From: an uncultured Gammaproteobacteria bacterium
GTDB taxonomy: Bacteria > Pseudomonadota > Gammaproteobacteria > Pseudomonadales > Azotimanducaceae
Direction: 5' to 3'
Length of the DNA: 5,820 nt
Assembly: GCA_913043075.1 (NCBI GenBank)
Contig: CAJWLI010000099.1
Location: forward strand, 1-5,820
Part shown: positions 1 through 5,097 of the stretch, piece after piece
How positions within the stretch are numbered: the first letter of the stretch is position 1
Layout of the letters: each line of letters opens with the position of its first letter
Program-made: the position numbers and the translations under genes
The notes under the pieces: model-generated
The model's input: the letters and a program-made list of their open reading frames with translations, nothing else
Database searches by the model: none
Told to the model about the DNA's origin: nothing

Positions 1-206
1 TGAGACCTCGGAATCATTATTTCTCTGACTTGCTTGTCTGCTACCGTTAACGCTCCTTCGATAATTTTCAAAGCGTCCACGTCAATAAGCTCTCGTTCTT
101 GAGATGCGCGCAGCAAGTCTATCAGCTCTGATCTGGAGCTTGGCTCACTTGCAAGCGCTTGAGACAACCTTTCTAGCCAACTTTTTTGAGCTGCCTGATC
201 ACTCAT
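1..206 (-). CDS. corC: CorC/YbeX, CBS-domain transporter-associated protein, N-terminal 68 residues
   Basis: The first 68 codons are present and the rest lies beyond the left edge. The protein starts MSDQAAQKSWLERL and reaches VREIMIPRS, closely matching the N-terminus of E. coli CorC (YbeX), where VRDIMIPRSQM leads into the first CBS domain. The family is a cytosolic protein with paired CBS domains and a C-terminal CorC/HlyC domain. It has been linked to magnesium/cobalt efflux and, more recently, to ribosome-related phenotypes of the ybeZYX operon. Here only the acidic leader helix region (residues about 20-60) is visible, so the CBS domains cannot be checked. The ATG at 206-204 overlaps the ybeY stop at 201-199 in an ATGAGTGA arrangement (8 bp shared). 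The upstream Shine-Dalgarno match is weak, which fits translational coupling to ybeY. Identity is secure from sequence plus gene order; function is from family knowledge. Confidence 0.9.
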   Translation of the reverse strand, partial: MSDQAAQKSWLERLSQALASEPSSRSELIDLLRASQERELIDVDALKIIEGALTVADKQVREIMIPRS

Positions 207-666
207 AAGGACTTTCTATCCCAAGGCTAGAGGCGAACTTTCGTTCGAGTTTTTCCATCTCAACCCTTTCTTTTGGTCTCTGATGGTCAAAACCAAGCAG
301 ATGCAACGCCGCGTGAACCAACATCTGTTTGTAGCGATCCGAATAACTCATCTCATAGTCCCTGGCTTCATCCTCAACCACTCCATTACAAATCACAATA
401 TCTCCTAGTAGAGGAACTTCTTCAAGGGGTATTTGCGACGGGAAAGCAAGTACGTTGGTGGCGTGATCTTTTTTTCTAAACTTTTTATTGAGATCCCGCA
501 TTTCTTTCTTACTTACTATGTGAAGAGATATTTCGGACGGCTCGTCTTTGAAACACTCAACTACAGAAGTTAGCGTTTTCGCTATGGCTTCATCATCCGG
601 TTCGCCTTTCATTGGACAGACATTCCTTGAGATATCGACTTCTAATTTATTTTTTTTTATCGACAT
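199..666 (-). CDS. ybeY: YbeY endoribonuclease, rRNA maturation factor
   Basis: This 155-residue metal-dependent endoribonuclease acts in 16S rRNA 3'-end maturation and late 70S ribosome quality control in the cytoplasm. The family zinc motif H-x3-H-x5-H is visible as HAALHLLGFDH, with H118, H122 and H128. The conserved block FRKKDHATNVLAFP (residues 63-76) contains an arginine, R64, that lines up with the conserved E. coli R59. I chose the ATG at 666-664 (MSIKKNKLEVDI) because it matches the family length and has GGA/GAG purines upstream. The reading frame is open to a TTG at 699, which would add 11 basic residues (MSRLTLSRTRS) that look like phoH coding sequence read in another frame. The gene overlaps the phoH end by 20 bp and the corC start by 8 bp, so all three are probably co-transcribed and coupled. 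YbeY and YbeZ/PhoH are reported partners in other bacteria. Confidence in identity is very high; in the exact start, good. Confidence 0.95.
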   Translation of the reverse strand: MSIKKNKLEVDISRNVCPMKGEPDDEAIAKTLTSVVECFKDEPSEISLHIVSKKEMRDLNKKFRKKDHATNVLAFPSQIPLEEVPLLGDIVICNGVVEDEARDYEMSYSDRYKQMLVHAALHLLGFDHQRPKERVEMEKLERKFASSLGIESPYE

Positions 667-1627
667 CGATCTCGTCCGCGATAGTGTAAGCCTCGACAAT
701 CCTCTGGACTAAGGGATGTCTAACGACATCCTTTGAATTAAAGTGAGTAAACGAGATTCCTTTAACTTTAGAGAGAACTGCCACCGCATGCTTTAAGCCA
801 GAGAGTGTCTTATGGGGGAGATCTATCTGGGTTATGTCACCAGTTACTACGACCGTAGAACCAAAACCAATCCTGGTAAGAAACATCTTCATCTGCTCAG
901 CCGTCGTATTCTGACTCTCATCTAGGATGATAAAGGAATCGTTAAGGGTTCTTCCTCTCATATAAGCTAAAGGCGCAACTTCAATCACATTTTTTTCTAT
1001 AAGTCTTTCCACTAAATCAAATCCAAGCAACTCGTACAATGCGTCATAAAGCGGCCTTAAATAGGGGTCAATTTTCTGGCTAAGATCCCCAGGCAGAAAC
1101 CCGAGTTTCTCTCCGGCCTCAACAGCAGGCCTAACTAAGAGTATTCTCCTAACGCTCTCTTTCTCAAGCGCCTCAACGGCGCATGCCACCGCTAGGAAGG
1201 TTTTCCCAGTGCCGGCTGGTCCAATTCCGAAAGAGATATCTTGGTCTCGAATAGCTTGCACATAAGCTTTTTGGTTTTGGCCTCGAGCCTTAATACTTTT
1301 TTTTCTTGTTTCGATAATTGCCACATCTTCAGGCGCGGACTTAAGAAGGTCTTCTATTCCAGACTCTTGCAAGAACAAATGAACCAGCTCAGCGGTAACC
1401 GCAGTTCCATCTCGCACTTCTCGGTAAAGTTGAGACAGAAGCTTTCCTGCAGCGTTCGCAAGTGTTTCTTCTCCAGAAATATGGAACCGATTACCACGAT
1501 TTTGTATCGTGATTCCAAGACGGGTCTCAATCTGCTTCAGATGGGCGTCGAAAGGACCGCAGAGGGTTGCTAACTGAATACTGTCGTCTGGTTCTAGAAC
1601 TACCTGATGAGAAAAGATACTTTGCAA
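647..1627 (-). CDS. ybeZ: PhoH-like ATPase YbeZ
   Basis: This is a 326-residue P-loop ATPase of the PhoH family. Visible motifs are Walker A GPAGTGKT (136-143), the RPAVEAGEKLGFLPGD block (166-181), Walker B FIILDESQN with D236 and E237, and VTGDITQIDLP (261-271). The N-terminal part (VVLEPDD, LCGPFDAHLKQIETRLGI) matches the E. coli YbeZ N-terminal domain. The family is related to superfamily 1 helicase cores and is thought to act on RNA together with YbeY; the biochemical role is not settled. The start is a TTG at 1627-1625. It is the only usual start codon after the in-frame stop at 1645-1643, and its position matches the E. coli N-terminus. There is no recognisable Shine-Dalgarno before it: the 20 bases upstream are AT-rich. 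The gene lies 60 bp after miaB and ends inside ybeY. Its last codons, GAT AAA AAA AAA TAA, form a nine-A run. Confidence 0.95.
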   Translation of the reverse strand: MQSIFSHQVVLEPDDSIQLATLCGPFDAHLKQIETRLGITIQNRGNRFHISGEETLANAAGKLLSQLYREVRDGTAVTAELVHLFLQESGIEDLLKSAPEDVAIIETRKKSIKARGQNQKAYVQAIRDQDISFGIGPAGTGKTFLAVACAVEALEKESVRRILLVRPAVEAGEKLGFLPGDLSQKIDPYLRPLYDALYELLGFDLVERLIEKNVIEVAPLAYMRGRTLNDSFIILDESQNTTAEQMKMFLTRIGFGSTVVVTGDITQIDLPHKTLSGLKHAVAVLSKVKGISFTHFNSKDVVRHPLVQRIVEAYTIADEIDVDKKK

Positions 1628-1687
1628 AACTATTAATTTAAATCAAACGGAGGAGCAGCATATACCGAGAGCTTCCGCAAAGAAAGG

Positions 1688-3016
1688 CTAATCAAGCAGG
1701 ATCCCTCGCAGCGAATTAGGAAGAGCCTCGAAAACTTCGATATCGAGTATTTCTCCTACAATATCCAGACGAGAGCTTCTAAAATTCACGACTCGATTAT
1801 TTTCGGTTCGTCCTTGAAACTGGCCAGGGTCCTTCTTCGAAGGTCCAGTAACCAAAACGCGGTGCTTTTTGCCAACCATACCTAGGCTGATCTCCTTCGT
1901 ATTTTCCCGAATCAGCTCCTGAAGCGCGGTAAGACGCCTTTTTTTTACATACTGGGGAGTCCGATCTTCAATTTCTGCAGCCGGCGTTCCAGGTCGGGCA
2001 CTGAAAATAAAACTAAAAGAATTATCAAATTTCACTTCTTCAATCAATTTCATGGTCGCAAGAAAGTCTTCATCTGTCTCCCCTGGGAATCCGATAATAA
2101 AATCACTTGATATACTTATGTCGGGACGGATTCTCCGCAGCTTGCGGATCCTAGATTTATATTCCAAAGCTGTGTAGCCGCGTCTCATCTTCGAGAGAAT
2201 TCTGTCTGAGCCACTCTGAACAGGCAGATGCAGATGACTCACTAGTTTGGGGGTTTCTCCGTAGGTGTCGATCAAATCATCGCCAAACTCGTTAGGATGT
2301 GAAGTCGTAAACCTAATTCTTTCAATGCCCTCGATTTCAGCTATCAAACCAATCAATACAGATAGCACCGCTATTCCTTGATCCGAAGGCAATGTGCCTC
2401 TATACGCATTTACGTTCTGTCCCAGGAGGTTTATTTCCTTTACCCCTTTTTTCGACAAAGATTTAATCTCTCGCAGGACGTCTATCACAGACCTACTTAT
2501 CTCTTCCCCTCGAGTATAGGGCACCACGCAAAAGCTACAATATTTACTGCAGCCTTCCATTATCGAAACAAATGCTGTGGGACCATCGGCTCGGGGCTCG
2601 GGCAATCGGTCAAATTTCTCTATTTCTGGAAAACTTACGTCAACTTGAGGTTGTCCGCTAATCTCTGCATCTTTTATTAGATTTGGGAGACGATGCAACG
2701 TTTGTGGACCGAATATCACGTCGACATAGGGAGCTCTCTTAGAGATTTGAGACCCCTCTTGGCTTGCTACGCAACCCCCAACACCTATTTTCACGTCAGG
2801 TCGTAACGATTTTATTTTGCTCCACCTGCCTAACTGGTGAAATACTTTTTCCTGAGCTTTTTCGCGAATCGAACATGTGTTAAGCAATAAAAGATCCGCC
2901 TCGGATTCGATTTCTGTTCGCTCAAAACCCTGACTCTCTTTAAGCATGTCTATCATTCTGGAAGAATCATACTCATTCATCTGACAACCGTGGGTCTTGA
3001 TAAAAACCTTAGCCAC
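1688..3016 (-). CDS. miaB: tRNA-2-methylthio-N6-dimethylallyladenosine synthase MiaB
   Basis: MiaB is a radical-SAM methylthiotransferase that converts i6A37 to ms2i6A37 in tRNAs reading UNN codons. The protein has 442 residues. Cysteines C11, C48 and C82 in the N-terminal UPF0004 domain bind the auxiliary [4Fe-4S] cluster. The radical-SAM C-x3-C-x2-C is C156, C160 and C163 in EGCSKYCSFCVVPYTRGEE. Highly conserved blocks such as NTCSIREKAQEKVFHQLGRW, FGPQTLHRLP, HLHLPVQSGSDRIL and SARPGTPAA make the MiaB identification clear, as opposed to RimO or MtaB. The C-terminal TRAM region (about 378-440) includes GRTENNRVVNF. The protein lacks about 30 residues of tail found in E. coli MiaB (474 residues), which is common in the family. 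The start is GTG at 3016-3014, with GGGAG six bases upstream. It is the first gene of the miaB-ybeZ-ybeY-corC run and is divergent to DUF1820. Confidence 0.97.
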   Translation of the reverse strand: MAKVFIKTHGCQMNEYDSSRMIDMLKESQGFERTEIESEADLLLLNTCSIREKAQEKVFHQLGRWSKIKSLRPDVKIGVGGCVASQEGSQISKRAPYVDVIFGPQTLHRLPNLIKDAEISGQPQVDVSFPEIEKFDRLPEPRADGPTAFVSIMEGCSKYCSFCVVPYTRGEEISRSVIDVLREIKSLSKKGVKEINLLGQNVNAYRGTLPSDQGIAVLSVLIGLIAEIEGIERIRFTTSHPNEFGDDLIDTYGETPKLVSHLHLPVQSGSDRILSKMRRGYTALEYKSRIRKLRRIRPDISISSDFIIGFPGETDEDFLATMKLIEEVKFDNSFSFIFSARPGTPAAEIEDRTPQYVKKRRLTALQELIRENTKEISLGMVGKKHRVLVTGPSKKDPGQFQGRTENNRVVNFRSSRLDIVGEILDIEVFEALPNSLRGILLD

Positions 3017-3022
3017 AAACTG

Positions 3023-3027
3023 CTCCC
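3023..3027 (-). promoter_or_regulatory. Shine-Dalgarno site of miaB (supports GTG start)
   Basis: GGGAG on the minus strand is followed by six bases (CAGTTT) and then GTG at 3016-3014. The spacing is good and no ATG competes in this frame, so the site fixes the GTG as the miaB start. The match is seen directly; its use is inferred. Confidence 0.7.
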
Positions 3028-3041
3028 ATAGAAAAACCGAA

Positions 3042-3070
3042 ATTATATCTTCTTATAATCTGATAATAAC
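3042..3070 (-). promoter_or_regulatory. candidate sigma-70 promoter for miaB operon
   Basis: A perfect -10 hexamer TATAAT lies on the minus strand at 3047-3042. A weak -35 (TTATTA at 3069-3064, 16-base spacer) lies upstream in AT-rich sequence. Transcription would begin near 3035 and leave a leader of about 20 bases before the miaB GTG. The -10 match is visible; activity is inferred. Confidence 0.4.
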
Positions 3071-3100
3071 CTAATTTTTCATTTGATAGGCTAGGATTAG

Positions 3101-3128
3101 TTGACAACAGCCTCAGGAAAAATAAAAC
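3101..3128 (+). promoter_or_regulatory. candidate sigma-70 promoter for the DUF1820 gene
   Basis: A perfect -35 hexamer TTGACA (3101-3106) is followed after 16 bases by TAAAAC (3123-3128), which matches four of six positions of the -10 consensus. Transcription would start near 3135, giving a leader of about 20 bases that contains AGAGG (3141-3145), ten bases before the ATG. The 139-bp gap between miaB and this gene (3017-3155) holds no other recognisable gene. Confidence 0.45.
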
Positions 3129-3155
3129 TGCGCATACGCAAGAGGTAGTCTTTTT

Positions 3156-3491
3156 ATGTCTAAAACACCAATTTACAAAGTTAGTTTTTTCAATCAGGGG
3201 CAAATATATGAGGTATACGCCCGACACATCTATCAGTCAGATCTCTACGGATTCATTGAGATAGAAGAGCTCCTTTTCGGCGAGCGTTCGGGCATGCTTG
3301 TGGATCCTAGTGAAGAGAAGCTAAAGGCCGAATTTGAAGGGGTAAGCCGAAGCTACATCCCTATGCATTCAATTACCAGAATAGATGAAGTAGCAAAGGA
3401 AGGTGTTGGGAGCATTACCGAAGCAAAAGCGGGGAGCAATGTTTCGACTTTTCCTCTGCCCGCCTTCAACCCAAAGGGATCAACTGACTAA
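3156..3491 (+). CDS. DUF1820 family conserved protein
   Basis: This small 111-residue soluble protein matches the DUF1820 family common in Gammaproteobacteria. Conserved stretches visible here are PIYKVSFFNQGQIYEVYAR (5-23), IYQSDLYGFIEIEE (25-38), FGERSGMLVDPSEEKLKAEF (41-60) and the S-Y-I-P-M-H-S-I-T-R-I-D-E segment (66-78). There is no signal peptide, membrane helix or catalytic motif, and the function of the family is unknown to me. The last 25 or so residues are low in conserved features, ending STFPLPAFNPKGSTD. The start is the ATG at 3156 with AGAGG ten bases upstream. The gene is divergent to miaB across a 139-bp region and converges with folK, overlapping its last codons by 26 bp. 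The family assignment rests on recalled sequence similarity and is strong; any role in translation suggested by the miaB neighbourhood is only a guess. Confidence 0.88.
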   Translation: MSKTPIYKVSFFNQGQIYEVYARHIYQSDLYGFIEIEELLFGERSGMLVDPSEEKLKAEFEGVSRSYIPMHSITRIDEVAKEGVGSITEAKAGSNVSTFPLPAFNPKGSTD

Positions 3492-3978
3492 TAGACTCCA
3501 TCCTGTTAGGTTCTGCGTTAACAACAAGTTGATTTAACGAATCCGAGGAGTCAGGAAAACAGAAGTCAGGCTTTATTTCAATCAGCGGGCGCAATACAAA
3601 TTGTCTATAGCGCGCCCGCGGGTGAGGCAGGGTTAACTTGTCGGATTTATAGATTAAACCTCCGTAGTCTATTATATCGATATCAATCAATCTGGACGAA
3701 TATTTTTTGGTTTTCTTTCCCCTCATCCGCCCTAACTTTTTCTCAAGCAACAAAACCTCGTCCAACAAAACCTCTGGTGGCATTTCTACAGTGATATAAA
3801 TTACTGCATTAAAAAATTCTGGGACCTCACTGGTGAAACCCTCAGGGGATGATTTCCAGATTGAAGACGCAATAAGCTCTGTTTTTGAAAAGACGGATAG
3901 CTCATTTGACGCTAATCTTAGAATAGCTGCAGAATCTCCCAAGTTGGATCCAAGAGCTAAGAACACCCCAATTGACAT
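3466..3978 (-). CDS. folK: 2-amino-4-hydroxy-6-hydroxymethyldihydropteridine diphosphokinase (HPPK)
   Basis: FolK transfers pyrophosphate from ATP to 6-hydroxymethyl-7,8-dihydropterin in folate synthesis. The 170 residues match the family length. Visible features are the N-terminal LALGSNLGD (8-15), SSPEGF and FFNAVI (56-60), LGRMRGKK (82-89), and SSRLIDIDII (94-103), where D99 and D101 correspond to the Mg-binding aspartates D95 and D97 of E. coli HPPK. LPHPRARYRQFVLRPL (117-132) also carries the conserved histidine H119. The signature is slightly divergent: Y-S-S-R replaces the W-G-P-R of E. coli. The ATG at 3978 is the only plausible start, although its Shine-Dalgarno match (GGA, more than ten bases upstream) is weak. 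In many Gammaproteobacteria folK lies with pcnB and panBC; here it stands alone between two plus-strand genes. It shares 26 bp with the end of the DUF1820 gene, tail to tail. Confidence 0.95.
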   Translation of the reverse strand: MSIGVFLALGSNLGDSAAILRLASNELSVFSKTELIASSIWKSSPEGFTSEVPEFFNAVIYITVEMPPEVLLDEVLLLEKKLGRMRGKKTKKYSSRLIDIDIIDYGGLIYKSDKLTLPHPRARYRQFVLRPLIEIKPDFCFPDSSDSLNQLVVNAEPNRMESISQLIPLG

Positions 3979-4050
3979 ACTGTTAAATTTCCATGCATCG
4001 TTTTAATAATCGTGATAATTTTAGGGTAAAACCACGCGCAGCAAAACACC
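3979..4050. promoter_or_regulatory. 72-bp divergent intergenic region between folK and the biotin carrier gene
   Basis: This AT-rich gap must hold the promoters of both divergent genes if each is transcribed alone. On the minus strand TAAAAT (4023-4018) could be a folK -10, with TTGCTG (4044-4039) 15 bases upstream. On the plus strand GATAAT (4014-4019) could be a -10 for the biotin carrier, without a convincing -35. An imperfect inverted repeat AATAATC-GT-GATAATT (4005-4020, seven-base arms with one mismatch) overlaps the plus -10 and abuts the minus one, and could be an operator. All are weak matches. Confidence 0.25.
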
Positions 4051-4278
4051 ATGGCTCGAATTGAAGTTGAAAGCGAAGTGACCGGAAGGGTATGGAAAAT
4101 CGTTACAGAAACTGGAGCGAAAGTTAGCGAGGGAGACACACTTCTCATTCTCGAATCAATGAAAATGGAGATCCCTGTAGAGTCGCCCTGCGACGGTAAA
4201 GTTCTTGAGATACTCCCAGACGAAGGAGAGTCAGTCAATGAAGAACAAATCGTTGCCATCCTTGACGAGACCACTTAA
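4051..4278 (+). CDS. stand-alone biotin/lipoyl attachment protein (biotin carboxyl carrier type)
   Basis: This 75-residue protein consists of a single biotinyl domain. The biotinylation motif ESMKMEIPVES (35-45) places the acceptor lysine at K38. The flanking pattern is that of the flattened beta-barrel: V-T-G-R-V near the start, G-A-K-V-S-E-G-D-T-L before the motif, and C-D-G-K-V, G-E-S-V-N-E-E-Q after it. Length and motif resemble the stand-alone TB7.3-type carrier of actinobacteria rather than AccB, which carries an N-terminal extension. Methionines on both sides of K38 favour biotin over lipoate. It would carry CO2 for an acyl-CoA or related carboxylase; no biotin carboxylase or carboxyltransferase gene is in the window. 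The ATG at 4051 is the only usual start after an in-frame TAA at 4027, yet no Shine-Dalgarno is evident upstream. It converges with the crotonase gene with 18 bp between stops and no visible terminator. Confidence 0.9.
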   Translation: MARIEVESEVTGRVWKIVTETGAKVSEGDTLLILESMKMEIPVESPCDGKVLEILPDEGESVNEEQIVAILDETT

Positions 4279-4296
4279 GAAGTATTGAGATATCTT

Positions 4297-5097
4297 TCAG
4301 TCACCGGTGAACTTAGGATCACGATTCTCAAAAAAAGCTTTCAAACCTTCTCTCCTGTCCTCAGTAGCTGAAGTTAAGAGGAACTGATCCGCGTCCATAT
4401 GCATAATTGCGCTATCGTTTTGATTGCTCAGAGCGTTAATACTTTTTTTGATCATTTGCACAGCAGCTGGGGCTTGGTTTGCATAGCCTTCTGCATACTC
4501 AAAAGAAGCACTCTCGAGATCGTCGAACGGAACCACCTTGTCGAGAAAGCCCCAGCGGAATAGTGTTTCTGCATCTTCATGATTTCCTAACATCACCATT
4601 CGTTTTGCTCGTGCCGGGCCAATCAGTCGGACGCACAAAGGCAAAGACAACCATTGCAGATTCATACCCAAATTTATTTCCGGATACCCACAGAACGAGT
4701 CTTCAGAAGCTATCCTGAAATCACAAGCGCTGGCTATACAGGCTCCGCCACCAAGTGCCGCGCCATGAATCGAGGCGATGGTGATCTGATTTATCTCTGA
4801 GATTGCTCTAATCATTCGCCCGCCGAGACCTACTTCCCGTCTTCGCTTAACCAAATTTGTCGACAGAACACTATCGTCTTTCAGATCCATACCGACACAA
4901 AAATGCTTTCCTTGACCAGAGAATATGACGACTCGAATATCCTCAGAGTTTAAGAAATCTCTCGACAAGTTCTCTACCTCCAACATCATCTCTAAGCTCA
5001 GTGCATTTAACTGATCGGGTCGGCTAAAAATCACTCTGGCTATGTGTCCTAATGTTTCGAGCTTTAAATATTTGTAATCTGACTCGATCTTTCTAAT
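4297..5097 (-). CDS. enoyl-CoA hydratase/isomerase family protein (crotonase superfamily), probable ATT start
   Basis: This crotonase-fold protein acts on an acyl-CoA thioester; the exact reaction is unknown. Numbered from the ATT at 5097 it has 266 residues, the usual family length. Visible features are the N-terminal strand YLKLETLGHIARVIFSRP (10-27), the oxyanion-hole segment GKHFCVGMDL (63-72), HGAALGGGACIASACDF (111-127), GYPEINLGM (137-145) and the helix IGPARAKRMVMLG (159-171). The glutamate equivalent to rat E164 is E140, but the E144 position is C120, so classical hydratase chemistry is doubtful and an isomerase or other activity is possible. The first ATG/GTG/TTG in frame is a GTG at 5034, which would remove the first beta-strand. 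The frame is open to a stop at 5142-5140, and ATT 5097-5095 sits six bases after GAGGGAG. It overlaps the DUF4340 stop by 5 bp, suggesting one operon. Family certain, start and reaction uncertain. Confidence 0.88.
   Translation of the reverse strand: MRKIESDYKYLKLETLGHIARVIFSRPDQLNALSLEMMLEVENLSRDFLNSEDIRVVIFSGQGKHFCVGMDLKDDSVLSTNLVKRRREVGLGGRMIRAISEINQITIASIHGAALGGGACIASACDFRIASEDSFCGYPEINLGMNLQWLSLPLCVRLIGPARAKRMVMLGNHEDAETLFRWGFLDKVVPFDDLESASFEYAEGYANQAPAAVQMIKKSINALSNQNDSAIMHMDADQFLLTSATEDRREGLKAFFENRDPKFTGD

Noticed and set aside
667..699. Eleven-codon N-terminal extension of YbeY from TTG 699
   Set aside because: The ATG at 666 fits the family length and has purines upstream; the extension is phoH coding sequence in another frame.
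1648..1677. Inverted repeat CGGAGG...CTTCCG between miaB and phoH as an attenuator or terminator
   Set aside because: The stem is six bases with a mismatch on the transcribed (minus) strand, a long loop and no uridine run right after it.
3009..3227. Minus-strand 72-codon open frame across the miaB-DUF1820 gap
   Set aside because: It runs antisense to DUF1820 and through the miaB promoter region, with no domain and no convincing start.
3517..3538. Hairpin GTTAACAAC-AA-GTTGATTTAAC inside folK as a terminator for DUF1820
   Set aside because: It is AT-rich with a bulge, a two-base loop and no uridine tract.
3972..3977. TTGACA on the plus strand as a -35 for the biotin carrier gene
   Set aside because: No -10-like hexamer lies 15-19 bases downstream, and the motif is within the folK start codons.
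3957..4274. Minus-strand 105-codon open frame opposite the biotin carrier gene
   Set aside because: It is low-complexity, Ser/Thr-rich antisense sequence of a clear biotinyl domain gene and has no family resemblance.
4301..4310. Perfect palindrome TCACCGGTGA at the end of the crotonase gene
   Set aside because: It is coding sequence, short and not followed by a T run on either strand; it is probably chance.
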